Made by a program: the position numbers and the translations under genes. Below are positions 1-9,936 of a DNA stretch of 64,000 nt, one piece after another. Positions within the stretch are counted from its first letter, which is position 1. Every line of letters begins with the position of its first letter. A model generated the notes under the pieces. The model was not told the origin of the DNA. It saw only the letters and a program-made list of their open reading frames with translations, and made no database searches. The DNA lies in assembly GCA_006386115.1 (NCBI GenBank), contig VFIW01000017.1:396499-460498 (forward strand). Reading direction: 5' to 3'. The DNA is from Globisporangium splendens. Lineage: Eukaryota; Oomycota; Peronosporomycetes; Pythiales; Pythiaceae.

Positions 1-988
1 GAAGTCGTTTCAAGATCCGTTCGCACCCAAGAGCTCTTCACTCTCTCGTGGCTGCTCTGGCTCTGGACACTGCCGCTGTTGCGAGAAGACCGCTGCAATA
101 GCAGCGACCGCGTGCATGCATGCAGGCATTTGATTCACAAAAGACACACGCACACACACACACACATGCCCATGCACGCGCGATCGCGTTCGTTGCTGCA
201 TCAGGCAGATAGCGTGACAGCATTTGGATTCTTTCTTCTCGCCTCAAACAGCCAAACGTGTCAAATGCACAGTGGAGGATCCGCCTCCCCTACCCCGTTC
301 TGTCCGCTCTCCAACTGCTGTCATTTCACCACAGTACAGTCATTCTCGTTCACATGAGCGTTGTTATAACCTCCCTAATTCTATGCTCTGCTTCCTGATT
401 CTTCGTTCTTTCTCCATACAATCTGCAATATCCTGAAACCTCTATAAATGAATCACCAGCTACTTCACAAACAAGCTGTTCGGTGGATCCACCACTTACA
501 GTACCGAACACCTTGCCCCACCAGTCCGATTTCCGCTGGTTGAAAAAGGCGCGATCTGGAGATGGGACATCCTTCCGATCCACTCCCTTTCACCCAATCA
601 AACCTCCTTCCCACCATTTCTGCCAATCCCTTTCCAGCACATGCTTCTTTTTTTTTCTGGGTAGGGTGATGGGATAAAAGTCAGTGACCATCTGCGGGTA
701 GGGGTGTCGCTGTTTGCGCACTCATAACCGGGGCAGGCACCACCATCCCACTCTCTTGTTATTGCGTGGGGAAGAGAACCCATGGACGCAGCTCTCCCCC
801 TGCGTCTGCTCTTCAGCTCCTTCATCTCTCTCGTCCTTTCCAACGCCCGCTTCCTTTCCCAGTGCTGCCATTCCGCAATTCGCTGCGGACTGCGCAATCC
901 GCATCACCTCACTCTTCAAATCGGCAGACGCGATCTCGCTTTGACCACCAGGATCCCGGACTACTCCACTCTCCGTACGACCGACGAC
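1..988. other. Gene-free 5' flank of the permease
   Basis: No convincing coding exon is visible. Short open frames on both strands have no domain content. A (CA)n microsatellite lies at about 147-167 and a T-run at about 649-657. The part nearest 989 is pyrimidine-rich and probably holds the promoter and 5' leader of the permease. An in-frame extension to an upstream ATG at 782 exists but adds about 69 residues without family resemblance. Confidence 0.6.
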
Positions 989-2404
989 ATGACAAACACG
1001 CAGACCCCCGCGGAGTCGCACCGCTTCGCCAAGGCGCCGCACCTCTGGGCGTTGGGTGTCGGCGCCGTCATCAGTGGCGACTTCTTCGGTTGGCAGTCGG
1101 CGTTGATCGCCGGTTTTGACGGTCTCCTCGTCACGCTCTCGATCGTCACAGTGCTCTACGTGCTGCTCTCGTTCTCGATCGCGGAGCTGTCGACGACCCT
1201 GCCTGCTGGTGGCGGTCCGTACGTGTTTGCGCTGCACGGCATTGGTCGCCCCGCGGCGTTTTTCGCGGGTCTCGCTGAGAGTCTCAAGGTCATCATCACG
1301 TGCGCCGTCGTCGTGACCGGTATCGGCTCGTACCTGAACTCGCTGCTTGACTTGGACAGCGACTACGGTCCGCTCTGGTGGTGCGTGTTCTATGTGCTCT
1401 TTGTCGTGCTCAATGTCGTGGGCATCGAGCTCTCGTTCCGCATCCAGCTGTTCACGACGGTCCTCTCGGTGATCCTTCTGCTCGTGTTCTACTTCGCGGC
1501 GATCCCCAAGATCTCGTACGATCAGTGGGTCTCGCAGGTCGACTGGAAGTTTCCCGGTGGACTGGACGGCGTCATCAAGGGTCTCTCGTTCACGCTCTGG
1601 TTCTACTTGGGCATCGAAGAGCTCCCGTTGGCGGTCGAAGACACCATTGAGCCAGAGAAGAACATGCCGCGCGGCTTGATGTCGTCCATCGCGACGCTCG
1701 TGGTGCTCTCGTTCTGCACGGTCATCTTTAACTCGATGATCAGCCCTGGCGCCGCGGCGCTCTCACTCTCGGGCTCGCCGCTGCTCGATGGTTACAAGAC
1801 GGTGTTCGGTGACAACAGCACGACCTCGGGCTTCACGTGGCTGCTCATTGTCGGGCTCATCTGCAGTTTCCACTCGTTCATCTACTGCATGGGCCGCTTG
1901 CTGTACGCCATCGCGCGCGACGGGTACTTCCCGCACGTGCTCACCAAGTTGCACCCAACGCGCGACACAGCGTACGTGTCGCTGATCACAGGCAGCGCCA
2001 TCGGTCTGTTCGTCGCGATCCTGCTGCACTTCATCATCGGCGACACGCGTCTTGGCTCGGTGCTCATCAACTTGGCGCTCATCGGCGCGCTCGTGTCGTA
2101 CTCGTTCCAGCTGACGGCGTTCATCCGCCTGCGCATCTACGAACCGGAGCGCCACCGTCCGTACAAGTCGCCCTTCGGCGTGCCGGGTGCCGTGATGTGC
2201 CTCGCGCTCTGTGCACTGGCGCTCTTCTCGATCATCTACAGTGGCGCGAAGTCGAACGACTTCCTGGCGTCCGTGATCGGCGCCATCGTCTTCTTCGCGC
2301 TCGGCGGCGTCTACTACTTCCACAGCGTCAAGCCGTACTTGGGTGCCGCCAAGGCGATCCGCGACCCGCTGCTCAGCACCAGCGACGTCGCGCACAAGAT
2401 TTAA
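989..2404 (+). CDS. APC-superfamily amino acid/ethanolamine-type permease
   Basis: A 471-residue, intronless polytopic membrane protein with about 12 hydrophobic segments, of normal length for the amino acid-polyamine-organocation family. The first membrane segment carries the APC signature GVGAVISGDFFGW (about residues 23-35), and PAGGGPY precedes the third segment. The cytosolic loop YLGIEELPLAVEDT followed by PEKNMPRG is the pattern of the ethanolamine permease branch. It should move an amino acid or small amine by cation symport or exchange across the plasma or vacuolar membrane; the substrate cannot be read from sequence. I chose the ATG at 989 because it starts just before the conserved HLWALGVGAVISG segment. 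An in-frame ATG at 782 would add an unsupported leader. It ends in TAA and converges on the minus-strand gene that ends at 2513, about 108 bp away. Confidence 0.88.
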   Translation: MTNTQTPAESHRFAKAPHLWALGVGAVISGDFFGWQSALIAGFDGLLVTLSIVTVLYVLLSFSIAELSTTLPAGGGPYVFALHGIGRPAAFFAGLAESLKVIITCAVVVTGIGSYLNSLLDLDSDYGPLWWCVFYVLFVVLNVVGIELSFRIQLFTTVLSVILLLVFYFAAIPKISYDQWVSQVDWKFPGGLDGVIKGLSFTLWFYLGIEELPLAVEDTIEPEKNMPRGLMSSIATLVVLSFCTVIFNSMISPGAAALSLSGSPLLDGYKTVFGDNSTTSGFTWLLIVGLICSFHSFIYCMGRLLYAIARDGYFPHVLTKLHPTRDTAYVSLITGSAIGLFVAILLHFIIGDTRLGSVLINLALIGALVSYSFQLTAFIRLRIYEPERHRPYKSPFGVPGAVMCLALCALALFSIIYSGAKSNDFLASVIGAIVFFALGGVYYFHSVKPYLGAAKAIRDPLLSTSDVAHKI

Positions 2405-2512
2405 AACCAGATCGTGTGGTAATTGTCCTCTCCATCTAAGTCGTGTCTTGTACTACCAGATAAGAAGAATACAGTGTTATATTTGTATGCAAAAGAGCTC
2501 GTGTCTTCTATC

Positions 2513-5500
2513 TCACCGCCTCTGCGGACTCCTACTGCCACTACTGGCACCAGGAAGCACGATGCGACTCGACTGGGTCCAAAACGTTCCGTAGAGAACC
2601 CTGGAGCTCTTGCCGGCACCGAGGAGCACCTGCTGCACCTGCTCACGTTGCTGGGCTTCGAGGAACCCGAGCAGCTTCTGCAGACAGTAGAACGCTCTGG
2701 ACCCATTCAGCAGTCCCGCTGCGGTTCCGTTGCACCGCGGACTGAAATCGCTCTGGTGCCAGTCGCAGATCTTGGGCAGCCAGATCACGCGTGCGTGGGT
2801 GTCGACAGTGAGCTCTTTGGAGAGGAACAGCGTGGACGTCGCATTAAGTTGTGCGTGGATCTCGTCCGAGCCGCTGTAGATGCGAATGACCTCGATCCCG
2901 GGACTGCAGTTGAGCTGGAGCGCAAAGTTTGTCCTGAAATCGGGGCTCGCGAGTGCGAGATGCCGCGGCACGTCGTGCTGGTTGTTGCTGCTGCTAGGAC
3001 TCGAGGGCGAAGAGCCACCAAGACCCAGTCTCCGGGCACTGCCGTTGTTACTGGAGATTGCTGATGAATGGTTTCCGCCATTGCTACTTGATGCAACGGA
3101 CGGCATGCTGGCGCGAAGCATGCCATGCTCAATGGCTTCGAGCGTCACGCGCAGCTGCTTTTGCGGACACTTGGCGCTGCCGATCAGATAGTACGGCACG
3201 CTTTGTAGTTTCTTCCACTGGAAATGTGATGTTGGCGAGGCAAACACGAGCGTCGCGTGGATGTACAGGATATGGTACAGGTTGAGTGCAAACGCGAGTT
3301 TCTCTTCATGCGAAAACGGCGGCTTCAGCATCGCATCCATAGGCGAATTTGACGATGTTTGTAGCAACGGACTTGCTGGATCGTCTTGCTCGGGTAGTTC
3401 GACATCATGGAGGAGCTCCACGGCATCCAGGAAGGCCAGCAGGTCGCTGGGTTTACAGTCGTTTGGTGGCATGCTGTAAACGGTGAGACCTTTGTGCAAG
3501 ATCTCCTCCACCAGCGTCAATGCATCACTTTGTCGAAAATTGCCTCTATTCGTACTGCTCGCTGCCGTCAATTGCCGTCAATTTTGAAGGTGACGACAAT
3601 GTTGGGACCATGCTTCGTCGATTCAGGCAGAGTGGCGTCGGCTGGCTTTCAAACGTGCGTGGCGCTGGCAAGCGACCAGGTCTCATCTGAAGCTGCACGA
3701 TCTGGTTCAACGAGGTGACCAGGTGGCGTCTTGCGTCCTCGCTGTCCACGAACAAAGTCACGATCTCCGATATCAGGTGCAACTGCACGCAATGCCACTG
3801 CGTCGTACCAGCAGCAGCCGCATTGCTGACTTGTTGCTCTTCTTCCTCATCAGGACCTTCATGGAGTACTTTGGGGCAGAGCACGTGCGGCGCATTCACG
3901 GATTCCACGCGGAGTATGTCGACGATATCCAGGGATTTACACGCGCGCATGGTGTACGAGCGAAAGAAATGGACTTGGTTCATCGTCAGCATCAGCCATT
4001 CCTGACGCAACACCTGGCGCGAATGCACGCGGTACATGCCGCATTCCCAGATTACGTCCATGCGCTCTCGCTTGGCTTTGGTCAACTGGATCCTGATTTC
4101 CTGATACGAGCGAATGCGCGGCAACGTGCCCGACGATTTCAGACAATGGTGCAGCATGGCTTTCTTCAGCTTGTCAAGATGATACACACAGTGATCCGAA
4201 GTGGAGGTAGCTGCGATCCGCTGAAGCGCAGCCGCGACCGTGTTGGTCTCGTTCGTGATGCTCTCGTAGAGAAACTCTCTCGATTCGATCAGGAGCTTCT
4301 TGAAGTCGTCCTCGTGGCTTCGAGAGTTGCTCGACACTGCGCGCTCTTCTCGGTGATCCTCAGACGCGTCCGCATCGTCTCGCAGCATCAGCAACGCATT
4401 CTTGATGGTTGATGCACTTCGAATCACGATGTACCGATGCAAGAAGCTTCTATCTGTAGGTTGGGAGCCACTGGTGGCAGTACCATCCACTTGTTCGTCG
4501 ACGATGAACAAATACGATACTTTGCGGCTCCCTGCCACGGGATCGACGCGCTCGATCCACATTGGCAGCTCAAACGTCAAGTTTGTCAGCGCTTCTTCGT
4601 GGTGTGAAAGTCGAAGAGGCAAATTTGTAGCGCCATTTACGCGAGATCGAGAAGCAATACGAGACGCTGGCGGCTCGTCTTCATCGAGATTCGACGGCTT
4701 CGACAGCGTGTTGCGAAGACTCGATGCCGTCGGTGAACAAACCGAATTGGTCGCGTCCGAAGGTGTACCCACGAAATGGCTCACTGGACGCGTGTTGTCC
4801 TCATTGTAATGCACTGAGAAGCAGAAGAGATAGTCTTTCAGGGCTTTGCTGTGCGGCTTGGACGTCGAATCGGTTGCTCCGCCGCCTCCATCGCTCGGCG
4901 GCGTGAACAAGTACGCAGCAAATCGAATCGGTTGGTCTCCACAGAACTTCGTGAGCGGGATCTCGGGCACACCCGGCAAATTCGCGATCTTCCACTGCGC
5001 CAAGTCGGCGTACATGGTGTAGAACTGGAACGTATAGATGTCGTCGGGCGTAAACACCTTCGGGTTCTCTCCTCGGCTGTCCCCATTGGAGTGCACGCGC
5101 AGTTGCTGTTGCTGCTTGGACTCACCAAAGTTTTCGGTTCCGAGTGTCGGCACGCGATGCGGTGCAGCGGTGGCGTCCGTGATCGGCGTCTCGACAAACT
5201 CGTCCACTGTCTGATATAGTGGAAACGCGGCGTGTGCGAGCTCACCAGAGTCGCCATCGCCGAACGAGACGTGGACATGGCGCGAGATCTTCTTCATGAT
5301 CGATACGAGCACCTCGACGAGTTTCTTGGTCCAGAACCCGAGCGTGAGACGCGATGGCACCTCGGCGGCGAGGAATAACGTGCTATTTGGTGGCGATGCG
5401 CGCTTGAAGCGGCCTTGTACCTGCACCCAGAGCGTGCGCTTCCTGCCATTGAAGAGATGGCTCCAATTGGTCTTTGTTGGCACGTTACTGCTGCTACGGG

Positions 5501-6155
5501 GAGGAGGATTCGAGTCGCGCACCATGAACAGAAAGGTTCCTTTGAACAATTCGTTTTCAAATGCGATCGGATGTTTTCCGTTGACGTGGAGCCGCTGTTC
5601 GCATGCGCTGCTACTGCTGCTGATGCCCGAGCTCTGGATTTCGTCGACCAACCGGAGTTGCGGCAGCTCTTCCTCGGTTGAAGTCGTCATTCGAAGCGGC
5701 GTGGGGCCACGCGAAGAAGCAGAAAATGTGCGTGCTGCTGATGTCGGGGTCGAAGTTGTTGGAGATGCGATTCTCGTCGTTTGACTCGCGCATGAAGATG
5801 ACGACGAGGCTATATTCTTGTTGAGTTCATTCTGCTGTGAGCGTGGCGACTGAAGCGACGCCACCGACCTGGACGAGTACGGCGCATGCACGTCGCGCAC
5901 GACAAAATGGTAGAACGTGAACACGAAGCCGCTGAGCACGCAAACCACCTTGGTCCACGTCACATTCTGCGACGGGAACACCAGCTGCGCGAGCCACGAG
6001 GAGCTCCACTGCTGCACCGGCGCCATGTGCGTGACCAGCATCTCAATGCCGAGGATGGCGCCGCCGATGAGCAGCAGGATGCGCAGCGCGCGCACTCGGC
6101 GACGACGACGACGAGACGCAGGCGAGAGCGGCGGCAGTGGCATCAGCGAGCGCAT
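2513..6155 (-). pseudogene. Membrane-anchored DUF1769-PH-DUF547 protein, frame broken by a 10-bp duplication
   Basis: Two overlapping minus-strand frames (6155 to 3546, and about 3572 to 2513) together encode one protein of about 1,200 residues. In order: an Arg-rich stretch, a membrane segment at about residues 22-40, a second at about 65-85, a DUF1769 domain (about 190-330; motifs LFKGTFLFMVRD and VQVQGRFKR), a disordered middle, a PH-like domain (MYRVHSRQVL to DILRVE), and a C-terminal DUF547 domain (NLYHILYIHATL, PYYLIG). The frame changes at 3563-3582, where the 10-mer tgccgtcaat occurs twice in tandem; with one copy the frames join exactly. Either a real frameshift allele or an assembly error is possible; a very short intron is less likely. 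The first ATG is at 6155. Function is unknown; the domains suggest a membrane/lipid-associated role. Called a pseudogene only because of that break. Confidence 0.75.
3563..3582. repeat. Perfect 10-bp tandem duplication inside coding sequence
   Basis: The plus strand reads tgccgtcaat twice in succession. The extra 10 bp shifts the minus-strand reading frame of the DUF1769-PH-DUF547 gene by one; removing one unit restores a continuous frame. Confidence 0.9.
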
Positions 6156-6233
6156 TCTGCTTCTTCCCTGACAAAACTGAAGTTTCCCCGTTTTGCGCGC
6201 ATCGTGCGGGCTTCTTTCTGTGGCTCTTCGCAA

Positions 6234-6426
6234 CGAAAAAGTGCAGCGTGCGTTTTAAAAATAGATACTTGTTGTGTCTATAAATAGACGACGAATGGGG
6301 CGAAGGGACGCGCCATGCCAAAATGGCATCGCATGTCGCATATTCTTTGTGATGTCCTCTGTGTGTGTGTGTGTGTGTGACGCGAGTAGCCGACATCAGC
6401 GCTCTTTATTGGCTAGTTGGTGTACG
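6234..6426. other. Intergenic spacer with (GT)n microsatellite
   Basis: A (TG)n run of about 10 repeats lies near 6358-6379, between the start of the DUF1769 gene and the 3' end of the next minus-strand gene. Nothing coding is seen. The AT-rich stretch around 6255-6290 may be the promoter of the DUF1769 gene. Confidence 0.5.
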
Positions 6427-7888
6427 TTATTGTGCCGCTGGCGCGGTGCCGCGCGACGCGAAGTTCCAGCCCTTGAGCTTGAGCTCGTGCAGCTGGTCCT
6501 GCAGCACTTTCGTGAGCTCGATGGTGCCCGCGAGCACGCTCTTGAGCTCGTCCTGGATCTGCGATCTGTCTGGCGCCTTGCTGCCTGCTGCCGTCGTGGT
6601 GCGCTTGCTCGAAGACGAAGAGCGATCGATCGGATCCGAGTCATGATATTGGTGGTAGTGAGCTGCCCCAGCGAAGAGATCCCGAGCCGAAGACGGACGC
6701 ACGGCCATTGCCGATGAGTGATTCGTGCCGCTTGGCCGATGGGAACCGTTGCCAGTTTTTCAAACTCGCGCAGTGAAGAAATGGTTAAGGATTGACAGCA
6801 TGTACGCTTTTGCAATGAACGCATATCACGCATGCACGTTCACATCCAGCAACAATGGGGGAAAAGAAGGATATGGAAGATATCGACGGACACGGCGCGG
6901 TCGTTCGCAGGAGGATCGAGGATCTTGATCATGTGCACGCCTTCGCGATCCTTTTATCATAAAAAAAAAGCAAAACGTGAGCCAAACTTGCACAAATGCA
7001 AGCATATCCAGGCATTTCGTCAAGGCAATGGAGACGTACCGGCGCCAGCGCGAACGACTTTTTGCTTCCGGCGTTGAGCAGGATCTTGTTGGCTTGGTCC
7101 TGACAGCCATCAGCCATTGAGCGAGTTAGTCCACACCTCGATTCTGCTAGTCAACACAGAAGTTGTAATAACAGCTTGCCGTACGATCTTGAGCGTGATC
7201 TTCTTCTTGTATTCCGTCTCCTCTCGTTGAAGCTCGAGCTAATGCAAGCAAAATGGATCACAATTCAAATCATGAGGAGGAATCCACAGGGTTAACTTTC
7301 AACAAGAAGGGAACACGAACCGCGAACTCGCGATCGCGCGCCTTTTTCTTTTCTGCGGCGGCCGTCAGGTGCGAAATGGACATGGCAGCTGCTGCTTTGG
7401 GATCGTGCCGCTGCTGAGAACCATTTTCGTGTGCATGGTTGAACGCGGGCTTGGAGCGAACTGGCGGAGCTGACGCTGGACGAAAATGGGTTGATGGGTC
7501 TGCATATAGGTACACAAAACTGTTAGTTGGAGCATATCCGTGATGGTTAGATTGACTTACTCGTTGGCATGGGTTTTGCTTGGCGCTCTGCTGCGTCACC
7601 AAACTCGTCCTGGTCCTCCTCGTCGTCGTCTTCATCATCACCGTTCAGAAAGCCATAATCTTCATCTTCATCGTCCTCATCCTCGTCGATGTCTCCGTCG
7701 CTCTCACCTATTTGGCCATTGCTCTGCGGTTCCTTCGCAAAGTTCGCGCCTTTTCCTTGCGCTTGGAGAAACGACCTGGTGCTGCCGAACAGCGAAAATG
7801 TCGACGACGAGGACTGGGATGCCGCCGATGGCTTGGCGCTCATCGGGCGAGCCCGCAGCGGTGGGCGATCACTGTTCGCTTGGTGCAT
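6427..7888 (-). CDS. Uncharacterised multi-exon acidic/coiled-coil protein
   Basis: I do not recognise this protein. Splice sites support exons 7561-7888, 7321-7499, 7185-7238, 7040-7099 and one starting at 6950, all keeping phase (donors GTAAGT, GTTCGT, GTACGG and GTACGT; one acceptor preceded by a good ACTAAC branch site). The donor of exon 5 and the acceptor of the last exon (ending at 6427) are unresolved. The first exon holds a strongly acidic Asp/Glu stretch. The middle is charged and probably coiled-coil (EKKKARDREFA, then LELQREETEYKKK), followed by NKILLNAGSKKSF and VHMIKILDPPA. The C-terminus is Ser-rich and helical (IQDELKSVLAGTIELTKVL). It lies upstream of a flagellar dynein remnant, but adjacency is no evidence of a ciliary role. 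The start ATG is at 7888. Confidence 0.55.
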
Positions 7889-7937
7889 TATTGCGCTGTG
7901 CTAGTGGAAGAAATAGTCAAGAGGTTTCACTAGAGTT

Positions 7938-7961
7938 CCCGAAAAAAAAAAAAAAAAAAAA
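7938..7961. repeat. Poly-A tract of about 24 bp
   Basis: A long A homopolymer (T-run on the minus strand) upstream of the acidic protein gene. It may be a promoter element or simply a length-unstable tract. Confidence 0.7.
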
Positions 7962-8377
7962 AAAAGCAGAGGCAAGCGACGCCCCCTCACAGCAAACATG
8001 AGAGTCACCACGCGAATAATGGAGCAGCGCGAGATAGGGAGAGAGTTCGTATGAAGCGTAGAATACGCGCGTGTTTCTCTTTTTCTTTTTGTTAGCCGTA
8101 ATGTTTCGTAAAAAAATCCTTGTGTATTTGCACCATCAGTCGACATACCGGACCACCAGAATCGCTTCATTCATAACCAGCCACACAGAAGGAAGGAGAA
8201 TAAAAGAGGTAGCTAAATGCATTTCGCTTCCACTGTTCTTCCCACTTCCTCTACGAACAAGCGGCGCTGTCATTTTCACGTTCCCTTTTCTGCTTTCCCT
8301 TTATCCGTCGTCATGCTGCATGGCTGGAATCAAACGAACTCTCTTCTTCTTCTTTCCCATCGACTTGATCGCGCCAT

Positions 8378-8692
8378 TTACCATCTAGTGAGCTCGGCGC
8401 GCTCGTCCGCGAGCTCTTCGGCGGCGTCGATGTGGTGCGACAGGTACGTGTCGAGAGGCTTCTGGATCGACTGGATCTCTTCTGGCAGGTACGTGTGCTT
8501 CAAGGAGCAGTCGGCGGCGCGCGCGATGCGGCGCGTGCGCGACGTGTACTCGTCCTTGGACACCCAGTGGAGCGCCTCCTGCACGGCGGCCGTGTCCACG
8601 AGCACGTCGTCGTACTTGAGGCCGTACATGGCGAAGGACTTGCCCACGCGCTTCTGGTAGAGGCTGGCGACGCGCGCAACGATTCCGCTCAT
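8378..8692 (-). CDS. QCR7: Cytochrome bc1 complex subunit 7 (QCR7/UQCRB family)
   Basis: A 104-residue protein of the usual length for the small 14-kDa subunit of mitochondrial ubiquinol-cytochrome c reductase, which sits on the matrix side and stabilises cytochrome b. The family pattern is clear: MYGLKYDDVLVDTA near residue 20, EALHWVSKDEYTSRTRRIARA in the middle, and a C-terminal LPEEIQS followed by KPLDTYLSHHI. The ATG at 8692 (MSGIVARV) starts at the expected point; an in-frame upstream extension to 8755 uses a non-ATG codon. It ends in TAA after RAELTRW. No intron is visible. Confidence 0.9.
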   Translation of the reverse strand: MSGIVARVASLYQKRVGKSFAMYGLKYDDVLVDTAAVQEALHWVSKDEYTSRTRRIARAADCSLKHTYLPEEIQSIQKPLDTYLSHHIDAAEELADERAELTRW

Positions 8693-8755
8693 CCTTGTTG
8701 CTGCTTCTCTCGACGTTTTTCTTCCACTCGCTGCTTTGAGGAAGCGCTGCCGCAC

Positions 8756-9936
8756 AAGCTGAGCGGACGGTGTGCGGGTCCACAGACACGGGTCGAGGGG
8801 GGATTTGTTTGAAACCGATGGGATACATGTGTTTTAAACATGTCGTTCAGGTATACGCATACTGATGAGTGGGTATGCAATTTGGGAGGTTGAGATGTAT
8901 CATTGTGACTTTTACGGTAAGAGTGACTTTTGGCAGGGTTTCCTTTTTCGGCAGAATTGGAGTTGACGCAGGTTGTCGTGATGCTCCATGAAGGTATGTC
9001 TGCGTCGGTGTGGTTATGCGAGTGTGTTCACGGGCTTCCGCTCGTCCTGCTTCGTCTGTCCTTGGCTCGCTACGTGAACGCAGAAGTCTCGTTGATGAGG
9101 ACTGTGCGTGATGCGGTCGTGGCACGCACATGCGCTCTCGGTGCGAGTTGAAGCTCACTCACTTCTGCATGTGCATCGCTGTTTCCGCAGTGCGTCTGTG
9201 GGTATGTACTGCTAGTGTCTCCATGAAAAGGCAACAAAAGCCTGTCTCGTTTGTCGATCGAACAGCTTCAGCGAGACGATGGAAAATTGGTTACGCTCGA
9301 CCCTCTGCACCAGCCGAGCGTTATGTGCGTCGAACACGTGATCGATCGCAAGACGAACACCAAGCGAGTGATCCGACTCCTGTGCCGTTAATCGCTGTCT
9401 TTGCGTTTTGAAACGGCGAGTGTTTGGTGTGGATGCGGCGAGTGTCCGCATGGAAACGCCCGGCTGCGGTCGGCGCGAAAGAAATAGATGAAGGCATGAA
9501 GGGACGCGTCGCTTCGCCATTTTCATCTTAGGGCTCGCATTCGCGGCGCGACGAACGAGTCGGCAGATTGTTGGCCTACTCTTCTCTCTCGTTCACTGCC
9601 CTCGACTGCGCGCCTCTCGTTGCGATCTAGAATGGAAGGTGATACGACGCTGCCGCATCATGCGATCCCTCGCCCGCGGACACGAGGCGCTCGCCGACAC
9701 GTCCAAACGCCAGACAGCTCGCGCTCAAGCCACTCGCGAGCAGGCAATTCAGGAACCACCGGATTCCCGACACTCTCGACGCATCGTCAGCTCGCAGCAG
9801 GCTGGGTCACGCCCCAACCTCAGCCCGGCGTGGAAGCAACGCACAGGAAGCTCAACCCGTCTAATCAAATGGACCTGGGCGACGAAGAGCACAAACGCAT
9901 CCTCGTGGTGGTCAGCCAACGTCATCGACTTCCAGC
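8756..9936. other. Stretch without a supported gene
   Basis: Several open frames of 70-130 codons exist on both strands, but none shows a domain or sensible codon bias. The last part (about 9620-9936) could include the promoter, or a damaged 5' end, of the dynein remnant: an ATG at 9632 opens a 118-codon Pro/Ser/Arg-rich frame that is out of frame with the dynein and has no family match. Confidence 0.45.

Noticed and set aside
147..167. (CA)n microsatellite, likewise (GT)n at 6358-6379, (CTTC)n at 23549-23577 and (TTTTG)n at 55949-55973
   Set aside because: Ordinary simple repeats with no sign of function beyond length variability.
722..1237. Minus-strand ORF over the permease start
   Set aside because: Arg/Glu-rich shadow of GC-rich coding sequence; no domain.
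3546..3600. A 36-bp intron at the frame change of the DUF1769-PH-DUF547 gene
   Set aside because: A GT and an AG can be found, but the length is far below other introns here, and the exact 10-bp tandem duplication explains the shift fully.
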